Shown one piece after another: positions 8,995 to 17,918 of a stretch of DNA of 64,000 nt (position 1 is the first letter of the stretch; each line of letters opens with the position of its first letter). A program made the translations under genes and the position numbers. The DNA lies in the NCBI GenBank assembly GCA_900470775.1, contig UCBZ01000040.1:62295-126294 (forward strand). Direction: 5' to 3'. The stretch comes from Hyphomicrobiales bacterium (lineage in GTDB: Bacteria > Pseudomonadota > Alphaproteobacteria > Rhizobiales > Beijerinckiaceae). Under the pieces are notes generated by a model. The model searched no databases and had not been told where the DNA came from. It worked only from the letters and a program-made list of their open reading frames with translations.

Positions 8995-10563
8995 TCACGC
9001 AGCCGGCTTGCCGTAGCCGCCGCCCCCTGGCGTTTCCAGCAGCACGACGTCGCCGGCCTGCATGGTCAGCTTCTTCGCCTCGCTGACGGACTTGCCGTTG
9101 ACGAGGAATCGCCCAGCCGTCCCCGGCAGGCCGCCATCGATGCCGTCGGGTCCGCGCTCGAGCCGGCTCGGCACGGCGTTCAGCAACCAGGCATGGTCGG
9201 TGCGCATGTGGAACTGGATGATCTGGCCGTCGCCGCCCTGCATCCGGCCCTTGCCGCCGGAGCCCGGCCGCAACTCCTTGCGGTCGAAGACGATCGGCAT
9301 CGCCGCTTCCAGGATTTCGATCGGCACTGCCGCAACGCCGGTCGGATAGCAGGTGGCGCTCGGGCCCGGCTTGCCGGCGCGCGCGCCCATGCCGCCGGAA
9401 TAGTTGAACATCGACGAGGTGAAGGGTTCGCCATTGGGCTTGCGACCCTGGATCTGGATGGTCCAGACCGCGCCCGAACCCTCAGCCAGCACGCGCTCCG
9501 GCATGACCTGATGCAACGCCTTCAGGATCGGCATCGGCACATACATTCCCACGACATGGCGCGCGTTCACCGGAGCTGGATAGGCGCAGTTGATGATCGA
9601 GCCCACGGGCGCGCGTACCTCGATCGGCGCCAGCGAACCGGTGTTGTTGGGCAGGTCCGGGTTGAGACAGGAGCGGATCGCGAAGGTCGAATAGGCGTGG
9701 GTGTAGTTCAGCACGACGTTGATGCCGGTCGTCGTCTGCGGCGAGGAACCCTCGAAATCGACGATGATCGAGCCGCTCTCGACATCGACCGTCAGCGCCG
9801 TCTTCAGCGTGATGATCTCGCCGCCGGGCACGTCGAACGAGGTCTCGCCATGATAGGTGCCGGGCTTCAGCTTGCGGATGGCGTTGCGCGTCGCCTCCTC
9901 GGAGCGCTCGATGATCTCGTCCGACAAGGCCTCGATGTCGTCGATGCCGTAGCGCTCGCACAAGGTGATCAGGTGCTCGGCGGCGGCCTCGCCCGACGAG
10001 ACCTGCGCCGACAGATCGCCGAACACGGCGTCGGGTGTGCGGACGTTGCGGCGGATGATATCGTGCAGCATCTCGCTCGGCTTGCCGCGCTCATAGAGCT
10101 TGAGCGGCGGGATCCAGAGCCCTTCCTCATGCACGTCGCGGGCGCCGGCGCCGATGCCGTAGCCGCCGATATCGGTGTGGTGGATGGTCGAGCCGATATA
10201 GGCGAGCAGCTTCTGGCCGTCGAAGATCGGCGTCAGGATGGTGATGTCGAAGAAGTGTCCGGCCGACAGCCAGGGGTCATTGGTGATCAGCACGTCGCCG
10301 GGCTCGCAACGCCCCTCGAACAGGCGCACGAGATGCGCGCCGGCGATGGCGAGCGAGTTGATATGGCCGGGCGTGCCGGTATTGGCCTGCGCCACCATGC
10401 GGCCGCGCTTGTCGAACAGCGCGCAGGCGAGGTCGCCGGCTTCGCGCACGATCGGGCTGAAAGCGATGCGCTGCAGCGCCTTGGCACGCTCGTTGACGAT
10501 GCCGATCAGGTTCGACCAGAGGATTTCGAGTTCTACGCCGTCCATCGGAAGTGACTTTGCCAT
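8995..10563 (-). CDS. hyuB: Hydantoinase B / oxoprolinase family subunit
   Basis: A 522-residue protein covering the whole HyuB / 5-oxoprolinase C-terminal-half family. The start MAKSLPMDGVELEILWSNLI and the conserved blocks VREAGDLACALFDKRGRM, GTPGHINSLA, DPWLSAGHFFDIT and GSTIHHTDIGG are all present, and the glycine-rich end (LLETPGGGGYG) is intact. With HyuA it forms an ATP-dependent enzyme that opens hydantoins, N-methylhydantoin, 5-oxoproline or related cyclic amides; acetone carboxylase is a distant relative. Its start lies five bases after the hyuA stop. The Liv-type transporter genes follow. Confidence 0.93.
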   Translation of the reverse strand: MAKSLPMDGVELEILWSNLIGIVNERAKALQRIAFSPIVREAGDLACALFDKRGRMVAQANTGTPGHINSLAIAGAHLVRLFEGRCEPGDVLITNDPWLSAGHFFDITILTPIFDGQKLLAYIGSTIHHTDIGGYGIGAGARDVHEEGLWIPPLKLYERGKPSEMLHDIIRRNVRTPDAVFGDLSAQVSSGEAAAEHLITLCERYGIDDIEALSDEIIERSEEATRNAIRKLKPGTYHGETSFDVPGGEIITLKTALTVDVESGSIIVDFEGSSPQTTTGINVVLNYTHAYSTFAIRSCLNPDLPNNTGSLAPIEVRAPVGSIINCAYPAPVNARHVVGMYVPMPILKALHQVMPERVLAEGSGAVWTIQIQGRKPNGEPFTSSMFNYSGGMGARAGKPGPSATCYPTGVAAVPIEILEAAMPIVFDRKELRPGSGGKGRMQGGDGQIIQFHMRTDHAWLLNAVPSRLERGPDGIDGGLPGTAGRFLVNGKSVSEAKKLTMQAGDVVLLETPGGGGYGKPAA

Positions 10564-10568
10564 GGGAC

Positions 10569-12632
10569 TCAGCCTTTCGTGGCGACGATGCAGCCGAGCG
10601 CGTCGATCGTCGCGCTCCAGCCGGGGGGCAGCGCGGTCGTGGTCTCGCGCTCCTCGATGATGGCGGGCCCGGCGATGGTCTGGCCGGTGGCGAGCGCGGC
10701 GCGCTCATAGACGGGCACGGACTGGCCGTCCTCCCAGGCATGAACTGGGCGATGGCGCTTGGGCGCGCCGGCTGCGATCTGTGGCCGGGCTTGGCCGTCG
10801 AAATGCGGCAGGGGGCCGCGCGCGACGACGCGCCAGGTCACCAGTTCGATCGGCACATGCGAGGGGTTGACGCCATAGAGCGTCCGGTACGCCGTCTCGA
10901 ACTGCGCCGTCAGCATGGAGGCGTCGCGGCTCTGGCGCGGGTCGGTCTCGAAGATGATCGTGACCTCGTGCTGCTGGCCGACATAGCGCATGTCGGCTCC
11001 CACCAGGATAGTGACGTCGGCCGGCGCGCAGCCGGATTCGCCGAGCGCCGTCAGGCCCTCGCTCTCGAGATCGCCGATGACGCGGTCGACGCGGCTCCAG
11101 TCGAGATGGTCGACCCGCGTCAGGTCGCTGCGTACGAGATCGAGCCTGACCGGTGTGACCAGCGTGCCGAAGGCCGAGAGCACGCTCGATTGCGGCGGCA
11201 CGATCACCGAGGTGCTTTGCAGCAGGTCGGCGACGCCGCAGGCATGCAAGGGTCCGGCGCCGCCGAAGGCAAAGAGCGGCAGGCCGCGATAATCGACGCC
11301 GCGATCGGTGGCGTGGGTGCGCGCCGCCGAGGCCATCGCCTCTGTGACGATGCGATAGATGCCTCGCGCCGCCTGCACGGCGTTGAGGCCAAGCGCCTCG
11401 CCGAGTCGTGCGAGCGCAGCGTCGCAAGCGGCCTTGTCGAGCGACATGTCGCCGCCGAGGAAGTTCTCGGCATCGATCAGCCCGAGCACGAGGTCGGCAT
11501 CGGTGACGGTCGCGCTTTTGCCGCCGCGGCCATAGCAGGCCGGGCCCGGATTGGAGCCGGCGCTTTCAGGCCCGACCTTGAGCAGGCCGAGATCATCGAC
11601 ATGGGCGATGCTGCCGCCGCCGGCCCCGATCTCGATCAGGTCGATCGAGGGCACGGTGACCGGCAGGCCGCTGCCTTCGCGGAAGCGATAGCGCCGATCG
11701 ACCTCGAACAGCCCGGTGATCAGCGGCGTGCGGTTCTCGATCAGGCAGGCCTTGGCGGTGGTGCCGCCCATGTCGAAGGACATCAGCCGGTCGATGCCGA
11801 GCAGTTCCGCATAATGGCAGGCGGCAAGCGCGCCGGCAGCCGGGCCGCTCTCGATCATGCGGACGGGGTTCTTTCCGGCCGTCTCCGCACCGACGACGCC
11901 GCCCGAGGACAGCATGATCAGCGGCGTGTTGGCGAAGCCTTCCGTCCGCAGCCGATCGCTCAGCCGCTTGAGATAGGGCTGCGAGATCGGCATCGCATAG
12001 GCGTTCACCGTCGCGGTCGAGGCGCGCTGGTATTCGCGGATCTGCGGCGCGACCTCGGCCGAGGTGCAGATGAAGACGTCGTTGAGTTCCCGCGAGAGCG
12101 CGGCTGCGACGATCGCCTCGTTTTCGGGATTGGCGAAGCTGTTGAGGAAGCAGATCGCGATGGCGCGCGCGCCGCTGGCCCGGAGATCGACGGCGAGTTT
12201 CGTGATGTCCGCAGGGCTTGGTGCAAGAGCGACGGTACCGTCCGCCAGCACGCGCTCCCTGATGCCGAAAGTCAGATCGCGTGTCACCAGCGGCGCGGGG
12301 AACTCGATCTGCGGATCATACATGTCGTAGCGGTGCTCGTTGCGGATCGAGAGCACGTCGCGGAAGCCCTCGGTGACGACGAGCGCCGTCGGCAAACCCT
12401 TGCGCTCGATCAGCGCGTTGGTGACGACCGTGGTGGCGTGAACCACGACGCCGTCGATCGCGCCGGCCGCGATGCCGGCCTTGCCCATCACGGAATCGAC
12501 GCCGCGAAAGAAGCCTTCCAGCAGGTCGTGATGGGTGGTCAGCGTCTTGTCGACGCTCAGGCCTCCGCGCGAGTCGCGCAGCACGATGTCGGTGAAGGTC
12601 CCGCCGATATCGACGGCCAGCGAATAGGTCAT
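10569..12632 (-). CDS. hyuA: Hydantoinase A / oxoprolinase family subunit
   Basis: A 687-residue HyuA-type subunit. The N-terminal phosphate-binding motif is DIGGTFTDIVLRD (residues 8-20). A second actin-like ATPase block, SFDMGGTTAKACLIE, lies near 286, and GAGGGSIAHVD lies near 340. Length is typical for a free-standing HyuA; the eukaryotic 5-oxoprolinase is a fusion of A and B. It supplies the ATP-using half of the cyclic-amide hydrolase together with HyuB just downstream. It lies 12 bases after the IclR-family regulator gene, in the same direction, so the regulator probably heads the operon and controls it. Confidence 0.93.
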   Translation of the reverse strand: MTYSLAVDIGGTFTDIVLRDSRGGLSVDKTLTTHHDLLEGFFRGVDSVMGKAGIAAGAIDGVVVHATTVVTNALIERKGLPTALVVTEGFRDVLSIRNEHRYDMYDPQIEFPAPLVTRDLTFGIRERVLADGTVALAPSPADITKLAVDLRASGARAIAICFLNSFANPENEAIVAAALSRELNDVFICTSAEVAPQIREYQRASTATVNAYAMPISQPYLKRLSDRLRTEGFANTPLIMLSSGGVVGAETAGKNPVRMIESGPAAGALAACHYAELLGIDRLMSFDMGGTTAKACLIENRTPLITGLFEVDRRYRFREGSGLPVTVPSIDLIEIGAGGGSIAHVDDLGLLKVGPESAGSNPGPACYGRGGKSATVTDADLVLGLIDAENFLGGDMSLDKAACDAALARLGEALGLNAVQAARGIYRIVTEAMASAARTHATDRGVDYRGLPLFAFGGAGPLHACGVADLLQSTSVIVPPQSSVLSAFGTLVTPVRLDLVRSDLTRVDHLDWSRVDRVIGDLESEGLTALGESGCAPADVTILVGADMRYVGQQHEVTIIFETDPRQSRDASMLTAQFETAYRTLYGVNPSHVPIELVTWRVVARGPLPHFDGQARPQIAAGAPKRHRPVHAWEDGQSVPVYERAALATGQTIAGPAIIEERETTTALPPGWSATIDALGCIVATKG

Positions 12633-12644
12633 GCTCTCGCTCTT

Positions 12645-13433
12645 TCAGTCTTGCCAGGTCAGGCCGCGCGAGATTCGTCCGGCGGCGCCGACGACCTCAC
12701 GGATCTGTTCTGGATCGGGGACAGGCGTGATGAATTGCGTCGCACCGACGATCGCGATCGAGCCGACGAGCACATGGCGATGGTCAAAGACGGGCGCGGC
12801 GAGCGTGTTGACGCCGGTGATCACCTCGTCGGGCGCGGTGGCCCAGCCGCGCTCGCGCACGGTGTCGAGATCGGCGAGCAGGGCGTCCTTCGTGACGATC
12901 GTCGCCGGCGTCCAGGCTTGCAGCGGGCCGTTGGTGATCGCGGCCGTGCGATCCTGCGAGCCGAAGGCGAGCCAGATCTTGCCGTGGGCGCTGGCATGGA
13001 AGGCGAGGCGCGTGCCGGGGCGCGTCGCGAACTCGATCAGCGTGCGGCCCTGGATCAGCTCGAGGACGATCAGTTCGGCATCGATCGCGGCGCAGACCGT
13101 GACGGCCTGGCCGGTGCGGTCGCGCAGGGTCATCAGGTCCTCGCGGGCCGCGCTGACGATGTCGAAGCGCTGCCGCAGGGCCTCGCCCAAGACCATCAGC
13201 TTGATGCCGGCTTCATAGCGACCGGTCTCCGGCTCCTGCCGGACGAAGCCGTGCTTCTGCAGCGTCACCAGATGCCGGTAGATCGTCGCCTTCGACGACG
13301 AGAGCGCTTCGGCGATCTGCGCGAGCGCAGCCGGGCGGCTCTGCTGCACCAGATACTCGACCGCGCGGAGCGCGAGATCGAGCGTGCTGGTGCCGGCAGG
13401 CGCAGGTTTCCCCGAAGCTTTGTCAGGATCCAT
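12645..13433 (-). CDS. IclR-family transcriptional regulator
   Basis: A protein of 262 residues (271 if the ATG at 13460 is used). The N-terminal winged helix covers STLDLALRAVEYLVQQ through SSSKATIYRHLVTLQKHGFV; the C-terminal 170 residues are the IclR effector-binding domain (GKIWLAFGS, RGWATAPDEVITGVNTLAAPVFD). The ATG at 13433 is preferred because GAGGAA precedes it and a strong inverted repeat covers the upstream ATG. It probably represses or activates the downstream hyuA-hyuB-transporter genes in response to a pathway intermediate. The inverted repeat at its 5' end is the likely operator, which would make it autoregulatory. Confidence 0.9.
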   Translation of the reverse strand: MDPDKASGKPAPAGTSTLDLALRAVEYLVQQSRPAALAQIAEALSSSKATIYRHLVTLQKHGFVRQEPETGRYEAGIKLMVLGEALRQRFDIVSAAREDLMTLRDRTGQAVTVCAAIDAELIVLELIQGRTLIEFATRPGTRLAFHASAHGKIWLAFGSQDRTAAITNGPLQAWTPATIVTKDALLADLDTVRERGWATAPDEVITGVNTLAAPVFDHRHVLVGSIAIVGATQFITPVPDPEQIREVVGAAGRISRGLTWQD

Positions 13434-13452
13434 CAACGAGAGCGTTCCTCTG

Positions 13453-13476
13453 TGTTTCATTTCATATAATGAAACA
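13453..13476. promoter_or_regulatory. Candidate IclR operator (inverted repeat)
   Basis: A perfect 8-bp inverted repeat, TGTTTCAT-N8-ATGAAACA, in an unusually AT-rich stretch immediately upstream of the iclR-type gene. Its spacing of about 16 bp between half-site centres suits a dimeric winged-helix regulator. It overlaps the upstream alternative start codon. Confidence 0.6.
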
Positions 13477-13585
13477 TCATTTTGTTATTTGATACGCTAG
13501 CACAAAGACATTGCTCGTCAACCGCCTTGTGAGGGCGGGCAGGAGCGAGCGTATTGGGCCAGGGAAGGGCGCGCGTTGGCTCGTC

Positions 13586-14617
13586 TCAGGCGAGCATGTC
13601 ACGCACCAGCGGAATGACCTTCTCGCCATAGAGCGCGATGCTGCGCATCATCTTCTCATGCGGTAGCGGGCCGGCGCTGTATTTCATCTGGAAGCGCGAC
13701 AGGCCCAGCGTCTTGACGGTCGCGGCGATCTTGCGGGCCACGGTTTCCGGCGAACCGACATAAAGCGAGCCGTGCTCGACCTCCTGTTCGAACTCGGCCC
13801 GGCCCATCGGCGGCCAGCCGCGCTCGGCGCCGATGCGGTCGCGCATGCGCTTGTAGTCGGCGAACATCTCCTCGCGCGCCTGCTCGTCGGTCTCGCCGAC
13901 GTATCCGGGCGAATGTACGCCGATCGGCTGCACGGGCTCGCCAAGCTGCGAGAAGGCGCGGCGGTAAAGATCGGCGTAAGGCGTGAAGCGGGCGGGATCG
14001 CCGCCGATGATGGCAAGCATCAATGGCAGGCCGTAACGCGCCGCGCGGACGACGGATTCCGGGCTGCCGCCAACGCCGATCCAGGTCTTGAGCCGGCCGG
14101 TCTCGATCGGTGGGAAGACCCGCTGGTTGGCCAGGGCTGGGCGGATCGTGCCCTGCCAGGTCACGGCCTGCTGGCTGATCAGCGCGGCGAACAGATCGAG
14201 CTTCTCGGCAAACAGCGTCTCGTACTGGCTGAGATCATAACCGAACAGCGGGAAGGATTCGGTGAAGGAGCCGCGGCCGAGAATGACCTCGGCCCGCCCG
14301 TTCGAGATCGCATCGACCGTCGAGAAGCGCTGGAACACCCGGATCGGATCATCAGAACTCAGCACCGTGACCGCCGAGCCCAGCCTGATGCGGCTCGTCC
14401 GTGCCGCGATGGCGGCCAGCACGGTCTCCGGTGTCGAGATCGCGAAATCGGCGCGATGATGCTCGCCGACGCCGAAGAAATCGATGCCGAGTTCGTCGGC
14501 GAGCACCGCCTCGTCGATCAGGTTGCGGATCACCTGCGCATGCGGCAGCAGCGCGCCGTCCGATCCCGCAGTGATGTCGCCGAAGGTGTCGAGCCCGAGT
14601 TCGAGAGTGTCAGCCAT
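13586..14617 (-). CDS. LLM-class flavin-dependent oxidoreductase (luciferase-like monooxygenase)
   Basis: A 343-residue bacterial luciferase-like (F420/FMN-dependent) oxidoreductase. The TIM-barrel hallmarks are FGVGEHHRADFAISTPETVLAAIA near residues 46-70, LGSAVTVLSSDDPIRVFQRFSTVD near 77-100, and the loop GRAEVILGRGSF. An ATG at 14617 gives MADTLELGLDTFGD, the usual family N-terminus; longer readings upstream lack homology. It is divergent from the sigma-54-driven transporter operon, with 256 bases between. Members of this family oxidise amines, sulfonates and heterocycles such as uracil (RutA), so a ring-opening role is possible in this nitrogen-catabolic setting, but not shown. Confidence 0.88.
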   Translation of the reverse strand: MADTLELGLDTFGDITAGSDGALLPHAQVIRNLIDEAVLADELGIDFFGVGEHHRADFAISTPETVLAAIAARTSRIRLGSAVTVLSSDDPIRVFQRFSTVDAISNGRAEVILGRGSFTESFPLFGYDLSQYETLFAEKLDLFAALISQQAVTWQGTIRPALANQRVFPPIETGRLKTWIGVGGSPESVVRAARYGLPLMLAIIGGDPARFTPYADLYRRAFSQLGEPVQPIGVHSPGYVGETDEQAREEMFADYKRMRDRIGAERGWPPMGRAEFEQEVEHGSLYVGSPETVARKIAATVKTLGLSRFQMKYSAGPLPHEKMMRSIALYGEKVIPLVRDMLA

Positions 14618-14813
14618 GGCAAATCCGGAAGAGGGAGGGGTGATCGCCGTTGCGGCCGGGCGATCCTGCCGCGTGCTTATGCGCTGATGATGAAGCAGGC
14701 AGAATCCGCGACTCCACCAGCCCAGTTCCGCCACGGCGCCTGGGCCGCCCGTCATAGCAGGGCGGAGACCGGACTGTCAGGCGCGCAGCGGCGGCAGGGC
14801 CATGCAGCCAGCG

Positions 14814-14830
14814 TTGGCACGGCAGTTGCT
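14814..14830 (+). promoter_or_regulatory. Sigma-54 (RpoN) -24/-12 promoter
   Basis: TTGGCACGGCAGTTGCT matches the RpoN consensus YTGGCACG-N4-TTGCW at every defined position. The GG (-24) lies at 14816-14817 and the GC (-12) at 14828-14829. A transcript start is expected near 14841, about 33 bases before the ATG at 14874, which also argues against the longer upstream reading of that gene. No clear activator site was recognised upstream. Confidence 0.85.
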
Positions 14831-14873
14831 GGCTCCTCCGCTGCAGATTCCTCCCAGGGTTGTCGCCATTTCG

Positions 14874-15983
14874 ATGCCTATGCTTGCCGCACCCGCCGTG
14901 ATGACCGCCCAGCCGCTGACGCTGGACGGCATCACGCACAGCTATGGCGGCGGGCTCGCGGTCGACAATGTCACACTCGAGGTCAAGGGCGGCGAGCTCG
15001 TCGCCCTGCTCGGCCCCTCCGGCTGCGGCAAGACCACGCTGCTGCGGATCGTCGCCGGCTTCATCCAGCAGGGCAACGGCAAGGTCACGATCGACGGCCG
15101 GCCGATCGACACGTTGCCGCCCAACCGCCGTGAGATCGGCATCGTCTTCCAGAACTACGCGCTGTTCCCGCATATGACGGTCGCGGAGAACATCGCCTAT
15201 GGGCTCGCGGCGCGTGGCGAGAGCCGCGAGGTGCAGGCGCAGCGCGTCGCCGAGATGCTCGCCACCGTCCAGATGGGCAGCTTCGCCGACCGCAAGCCCA
15301 GGCAACTCTCCGGCGGCCAGCAGCAGCGCGTCGCTCTCGCCCGAGCGCTTGCCATGCGGCCGCGCATCCTGCTGCTCGACGAGCCCTTCGCCGCGCTCGA
15401 CAAGAACCTGCGGCTCGATATGCAGATCGAGATCAAGCGGCTGCAGCGCCAGTTTGCCCTGACCGCGATCATGGTCACGCATGACCAGGACGAGGCGATG
15501 GCGATCGCCGACCGCATCGCGGTGATGAGCCAGGGCCGGATCGAGCAGCTCGGCACGCCGGTGCAGGTCTATGACGAGCCGGCGACGCTGTTCGTCAACA
15601 ACTTCATCGGCTCCAGCAACCTCTTGAACGGCAAGGTCGAGGCGGCTGTCGATGGCGGCTATCGCGTCGCGCTTGCCAATGGCGCGGTCTGGACCGTCTT
15701 CTCGAAAGCCCGTTTCGAGCCTGGCCAACCGGTCGTCGTCTCGGTCCGGCCCGAGCAGATGCTGCTCGCCGACGAGCCGGCGCCCGACCGCATTCCCGTG
15801 ACGCTCAAGCTCAGCCTGCCGATCGGCGGCGAACTGATCCACGACGTGATCAGCCAGTCGGCCGACTCGCTCAAGGTCGCCATCGCGCGCCGCCCTGGCA
15901 TGGCGTCGGGCGGCACCGGCACAGCCTATTGCGGCCTCGCCGGCCACGCCCGCCCCGCGCTTTTCCCCGCTTCCAACCCCTGA
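14874..15983 (+). CDS. ABC transporter ATP-binding protein, polyamine/opine (PotA-like) type
   Basis: A 369-residue ATPase of the PotA/UgpC group with a C-terminal TOBE-like regulatory domain after about residue 240. Walker A is GPSGCGKTT near 52-60, the Q-loop region is FQNYALFPHMTVAENIAYGL, the signature is LSGGQQQRVALARAL near 147-161, and Walker B is LLLDEPFAALD. Starts at 14874, 14880 and 14901 are all in frame; 14874 is chosen because it best fits the predicted sigma-54 transcript start. It is the first gene of a rightward operon of seven genes and energises the two permeases encoded downstream. Confidence 0.92.
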   Translation: MPMLAAPAVMTAQPLTLDGITHSYGGGLAVDNVTLEVKGGELVALLGPSGCGKTTLLRIVAGFIQQGNGKVTIDGRPIDTLPPNRREIGIVFQNYALFPHMTVAENIAYGLAARGESREVQAQRVAEMLATVQMGSFADRKPRQLSGGQQQRVALARALAMRPRILLLDEPFAALDKNLRLDMQIEIKRLQRQFALTAIMVTHDQDEAMAIADRIAVMSQGRIEQLGTPVQVYDEPATLFVNNFIGSSNLLNGKVEAAVDGGYRVALANGAVWTVFSKARFEPGQPVVVSVRPEQMLLADEPAPDRIPVTLKLSLPIGGELIHDVISQSADSLKVAIARRPGMASGGTGTAYCGLAGHARPALFPASNP

Positions 15984-15997
15984 CCCGGAGACCTTTC

Positions 15998-17026
15998 ATG
16001 ACTGTCATGACCCGCCGCGACCTGATGGCCGGCGCAGCCGCGCTGGGCCTGGCCGGCATGCTGTCGGGCCGCGCCAGCGCCGCCGGCAGCCTCACCGCCG
16101 CGATCTATCCCGGCACCTGGGAAGAGGCCTATCGCGGCGTCGTCGCGCCCGAGCTCAAGAAGAAATACGCCGTCGACGTCGCCTTCGACGCGCTCTTCGC
16201 CGTCGATCAGGTCGCGAAGGTCCGCGCCGCGCGCGGCGTGCCCCCCTTCGACTGCTTCGTGCTCGATCCCGGCCCGGCGGCGGCTGCGATGCAGGCCGGC
16301 CTGTTCGAGCCGATCGACATCAAGAAGCTCAGCAACGCCGACAAGGTGCCGAAGGGCCTGATCACCTCGCATGCGGTGACCTGCAATGCTCAGGTCGTCG
16401 GCATCGCCTACAACCCGAAGAAGTTTCCCAACCCGCCCAAGACCTGGGCCGACCTGTTCAAGTCGCCTTACGTCGAGCGGTTGGGCCTGACCGGCTTCCA
16501 GACCACCTTCGGCACCGTCTCGCTGATCGAGATCGCCAAGGCTTTCGGTGGTTCGGAGGCGAATATGGACCCGGTCTTCAAGGTGCTGAAGGAGGCCGTG
16601 CCGAAGGTCGCCGCGATCGCGACGCCGGCTGCGCTGCCCGGCCTGTTCCAGCAGGGCCAGGTCGACATCATGTACGGCAACACCAACACGGTCGCGATCC
16701 TGAAGGGTCGCGGCGTCGACATCGCCTATATCGCGCCGGAATCGGGTTCGATCACCTTCCAGACCACGCTTCACATCGTGAAGGGCGCCGAGAACGTCGA
16801 CGCGGCCTATAAATACATCGACACCGCGATCTCGCCCGACATCCAGAACGCGCTGCAGAAGGCGCCCTACAACATGGTGCCGATCAACACCGACACGCCG
16901 CTCGATCCTTCCCTCGGCATCACCTCGCTCGACGAGCTCTCGAAGATGGTCACGCATGACTGGACCAAGATCAATCCGCAGCGTGCCGCCTGGATCGAGC
17001 GCTTCAACAAGGAGATCACCAAGTAA
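15998..17026 (+). CDS. Periplasmic substrate-binding protein (PotD-like)
   Basis: A 342-residue type II periplasmic binding protein. The N-terminus MTVMTRRDLMAGAAALGLAG is twin-arginine-like and ends near ASAAG, so export is probably by Tat. The mature start SLTAAIYPGTWEEAYRGVVAPELKKKY is typical of spermidine/putrescine- and opine-binding proteins. GGAG lies seven bases before the ATG at 15998. The C-terminal half includes the family-typical NAAYKYID-type helix (AENVDAAYKYIDTAIS). It lies 14 bases after the ATPase gene and 10 bases before the first permease gene. The likely ligand is a small nitrogen compound matching the PuuE-like enzyme downstream, but this is inference. Confidence 0.9.
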   Translation: MTVMTRRDLMAGAAALGLAGMLSGRASAAGSLTAAIYPGTWEEAYRGVVAPELKKKYAVDVAFDALFAVDQVAKVRAARGVPPFDCFVLDPGPAAAAMQAGLFEPIDIKKLSNADKVPKGLITSHAVTCNAQVVGIAYNPKKFPNPPKTWADLFKSPYVERLGLTGFQTTFGTVSLIEIAKAFGGSEANMDPVFKVLKEAVPKVAAIATPAALPGLFQQGQVDIMYGNTNTVAILKGRGVDIAYIAPESGSITFQTTLHIVKGAENVDAAYKYIDTAISPDIQNALQKAPYNMVPINTDTPLDPSLGITSLDELSKMVTHDWTKINPQRAAWIERFNKEITK

Positions 17027-17036
17027 GGACACGGCG

Positions 17037-17909
17037 ATGGCTGGCGCGGCTGTAGCGGCTACCGGTTCGTCCGGTGTGCCGGGGGAGAAGGTCGACTGGC
17101 GCCTCGCGGCGCCTCTCGGCCTGACCTATCTCGCCTTCTTCGCCGCGCCCTTCGCGATTCTGCTCGGCGTCAGCTTCTACGCCGATTCCGAGCAGACGCG
17201 GCTGGGCCTCGATTCCTGGACGAAGTTCTACGGCGACGCCTTCTATCTCAAGGTCATCCTCGACACGCTGAAGCTCGGCGTCTTCGCCGTCGTCGCGACG
17301 ACGCTGCTGGCCTATCCGCTGGCGCTGGTGTTTCGCGCCGCCAGTGCGCGTGCCCAGCGCGTGCTGATCTTCATCATCCTGATGCCGCTTTTGACCTCGG
17401 TCGTGATCCGCACCTTCGCCTGGATCGTCATCCTGGCGCGCGAGGGCGTGATCAACCAGACGCTGATCGGGCTGGGCATAACCGCGACGCCGCTCAACCT
17501 GCTGCAGACCGAACTCGGCCTCGTCATTGCGCTGACGCAGATCGAGATGCCGCTGATGCTGCTGCCCCTGCTGACGATCATGAACCAGATGGACCAGAAC
17601 CTGATCGACGCCTCGCGCGCGCTCGGCGCCTCGAAATGGCGGACCTTCTTTCGGGTCGTCCTGCCGCTGACCCTGCCGGGCTGGATCGCCGGCGCGACGC
17701 TGGTCTTCGCCTCGGCGACGACGGCCTTCATCTCGCAATCGGTGATCGGCGGCGCGCGCCTCGTCTACCTCCCGGCCCTGATCTACCAGCAGGTCACCGT
17801 GGTCTATAATTGGCCCTTCGCGGCGGTAGCCTCGCTGACGCTGCTCTTCACGGTGCTGGCGGGCATCATGGCGCTGGGCTGGCTCGGCCGCTTCGCGAAG
17901 ACGAGCTGA
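17037..17909 (+). CDS. ABC transporter permease, PotB-like
   Basis: A 290-residue inner-membrane permease with six hydrophobic segments. The cytoplasmic EAA loop is visible as LIDASRALGASKWRTFFRVVLPLTLPG near residues 196-222. The ATG at 17037 has AAGGA seven bases upstream; the longer frame that runs into the preceding gene is not homologous. It forms the translocation pore with the second permease starting at 17919. Confidence 0.92.
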   Translation: MAGAAVAATGSSGVPGEKVDWRLAAPLGLTYLAFFAAPFAILLGVSFYADSEQTRLGLDSWTKFYGDAFYLKVILDTLKLGVFAVVATTLLAYPLALVFRAASARAQRVLIFIILMPLLTSVVIRTFAWIVILAREGVINQTLIGLGITATPLNLLQTELGLVIALTQIEMPLMLLPLLTIMNQMDQNLIDASRALGASKWRTFFRVVLPLTLPGWIAGATLVFASATTAFISQSVIGGARLVYLPALIYQQVTVVYNWPFAAVASLTLLFTVLAGIMALGWLGRFAKTS

Positions 17910-17918
17910 GGTCAGACC

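Noticed and set aside
10551-13469. Very long plus-strand frames (up to 972 codons) opposite hyuA, hyuB and iclR
   Set aside because: They are antisense readings of conserved genes in GC-rich DNA and have no family match; the minus-strand proteins are unmistakable.
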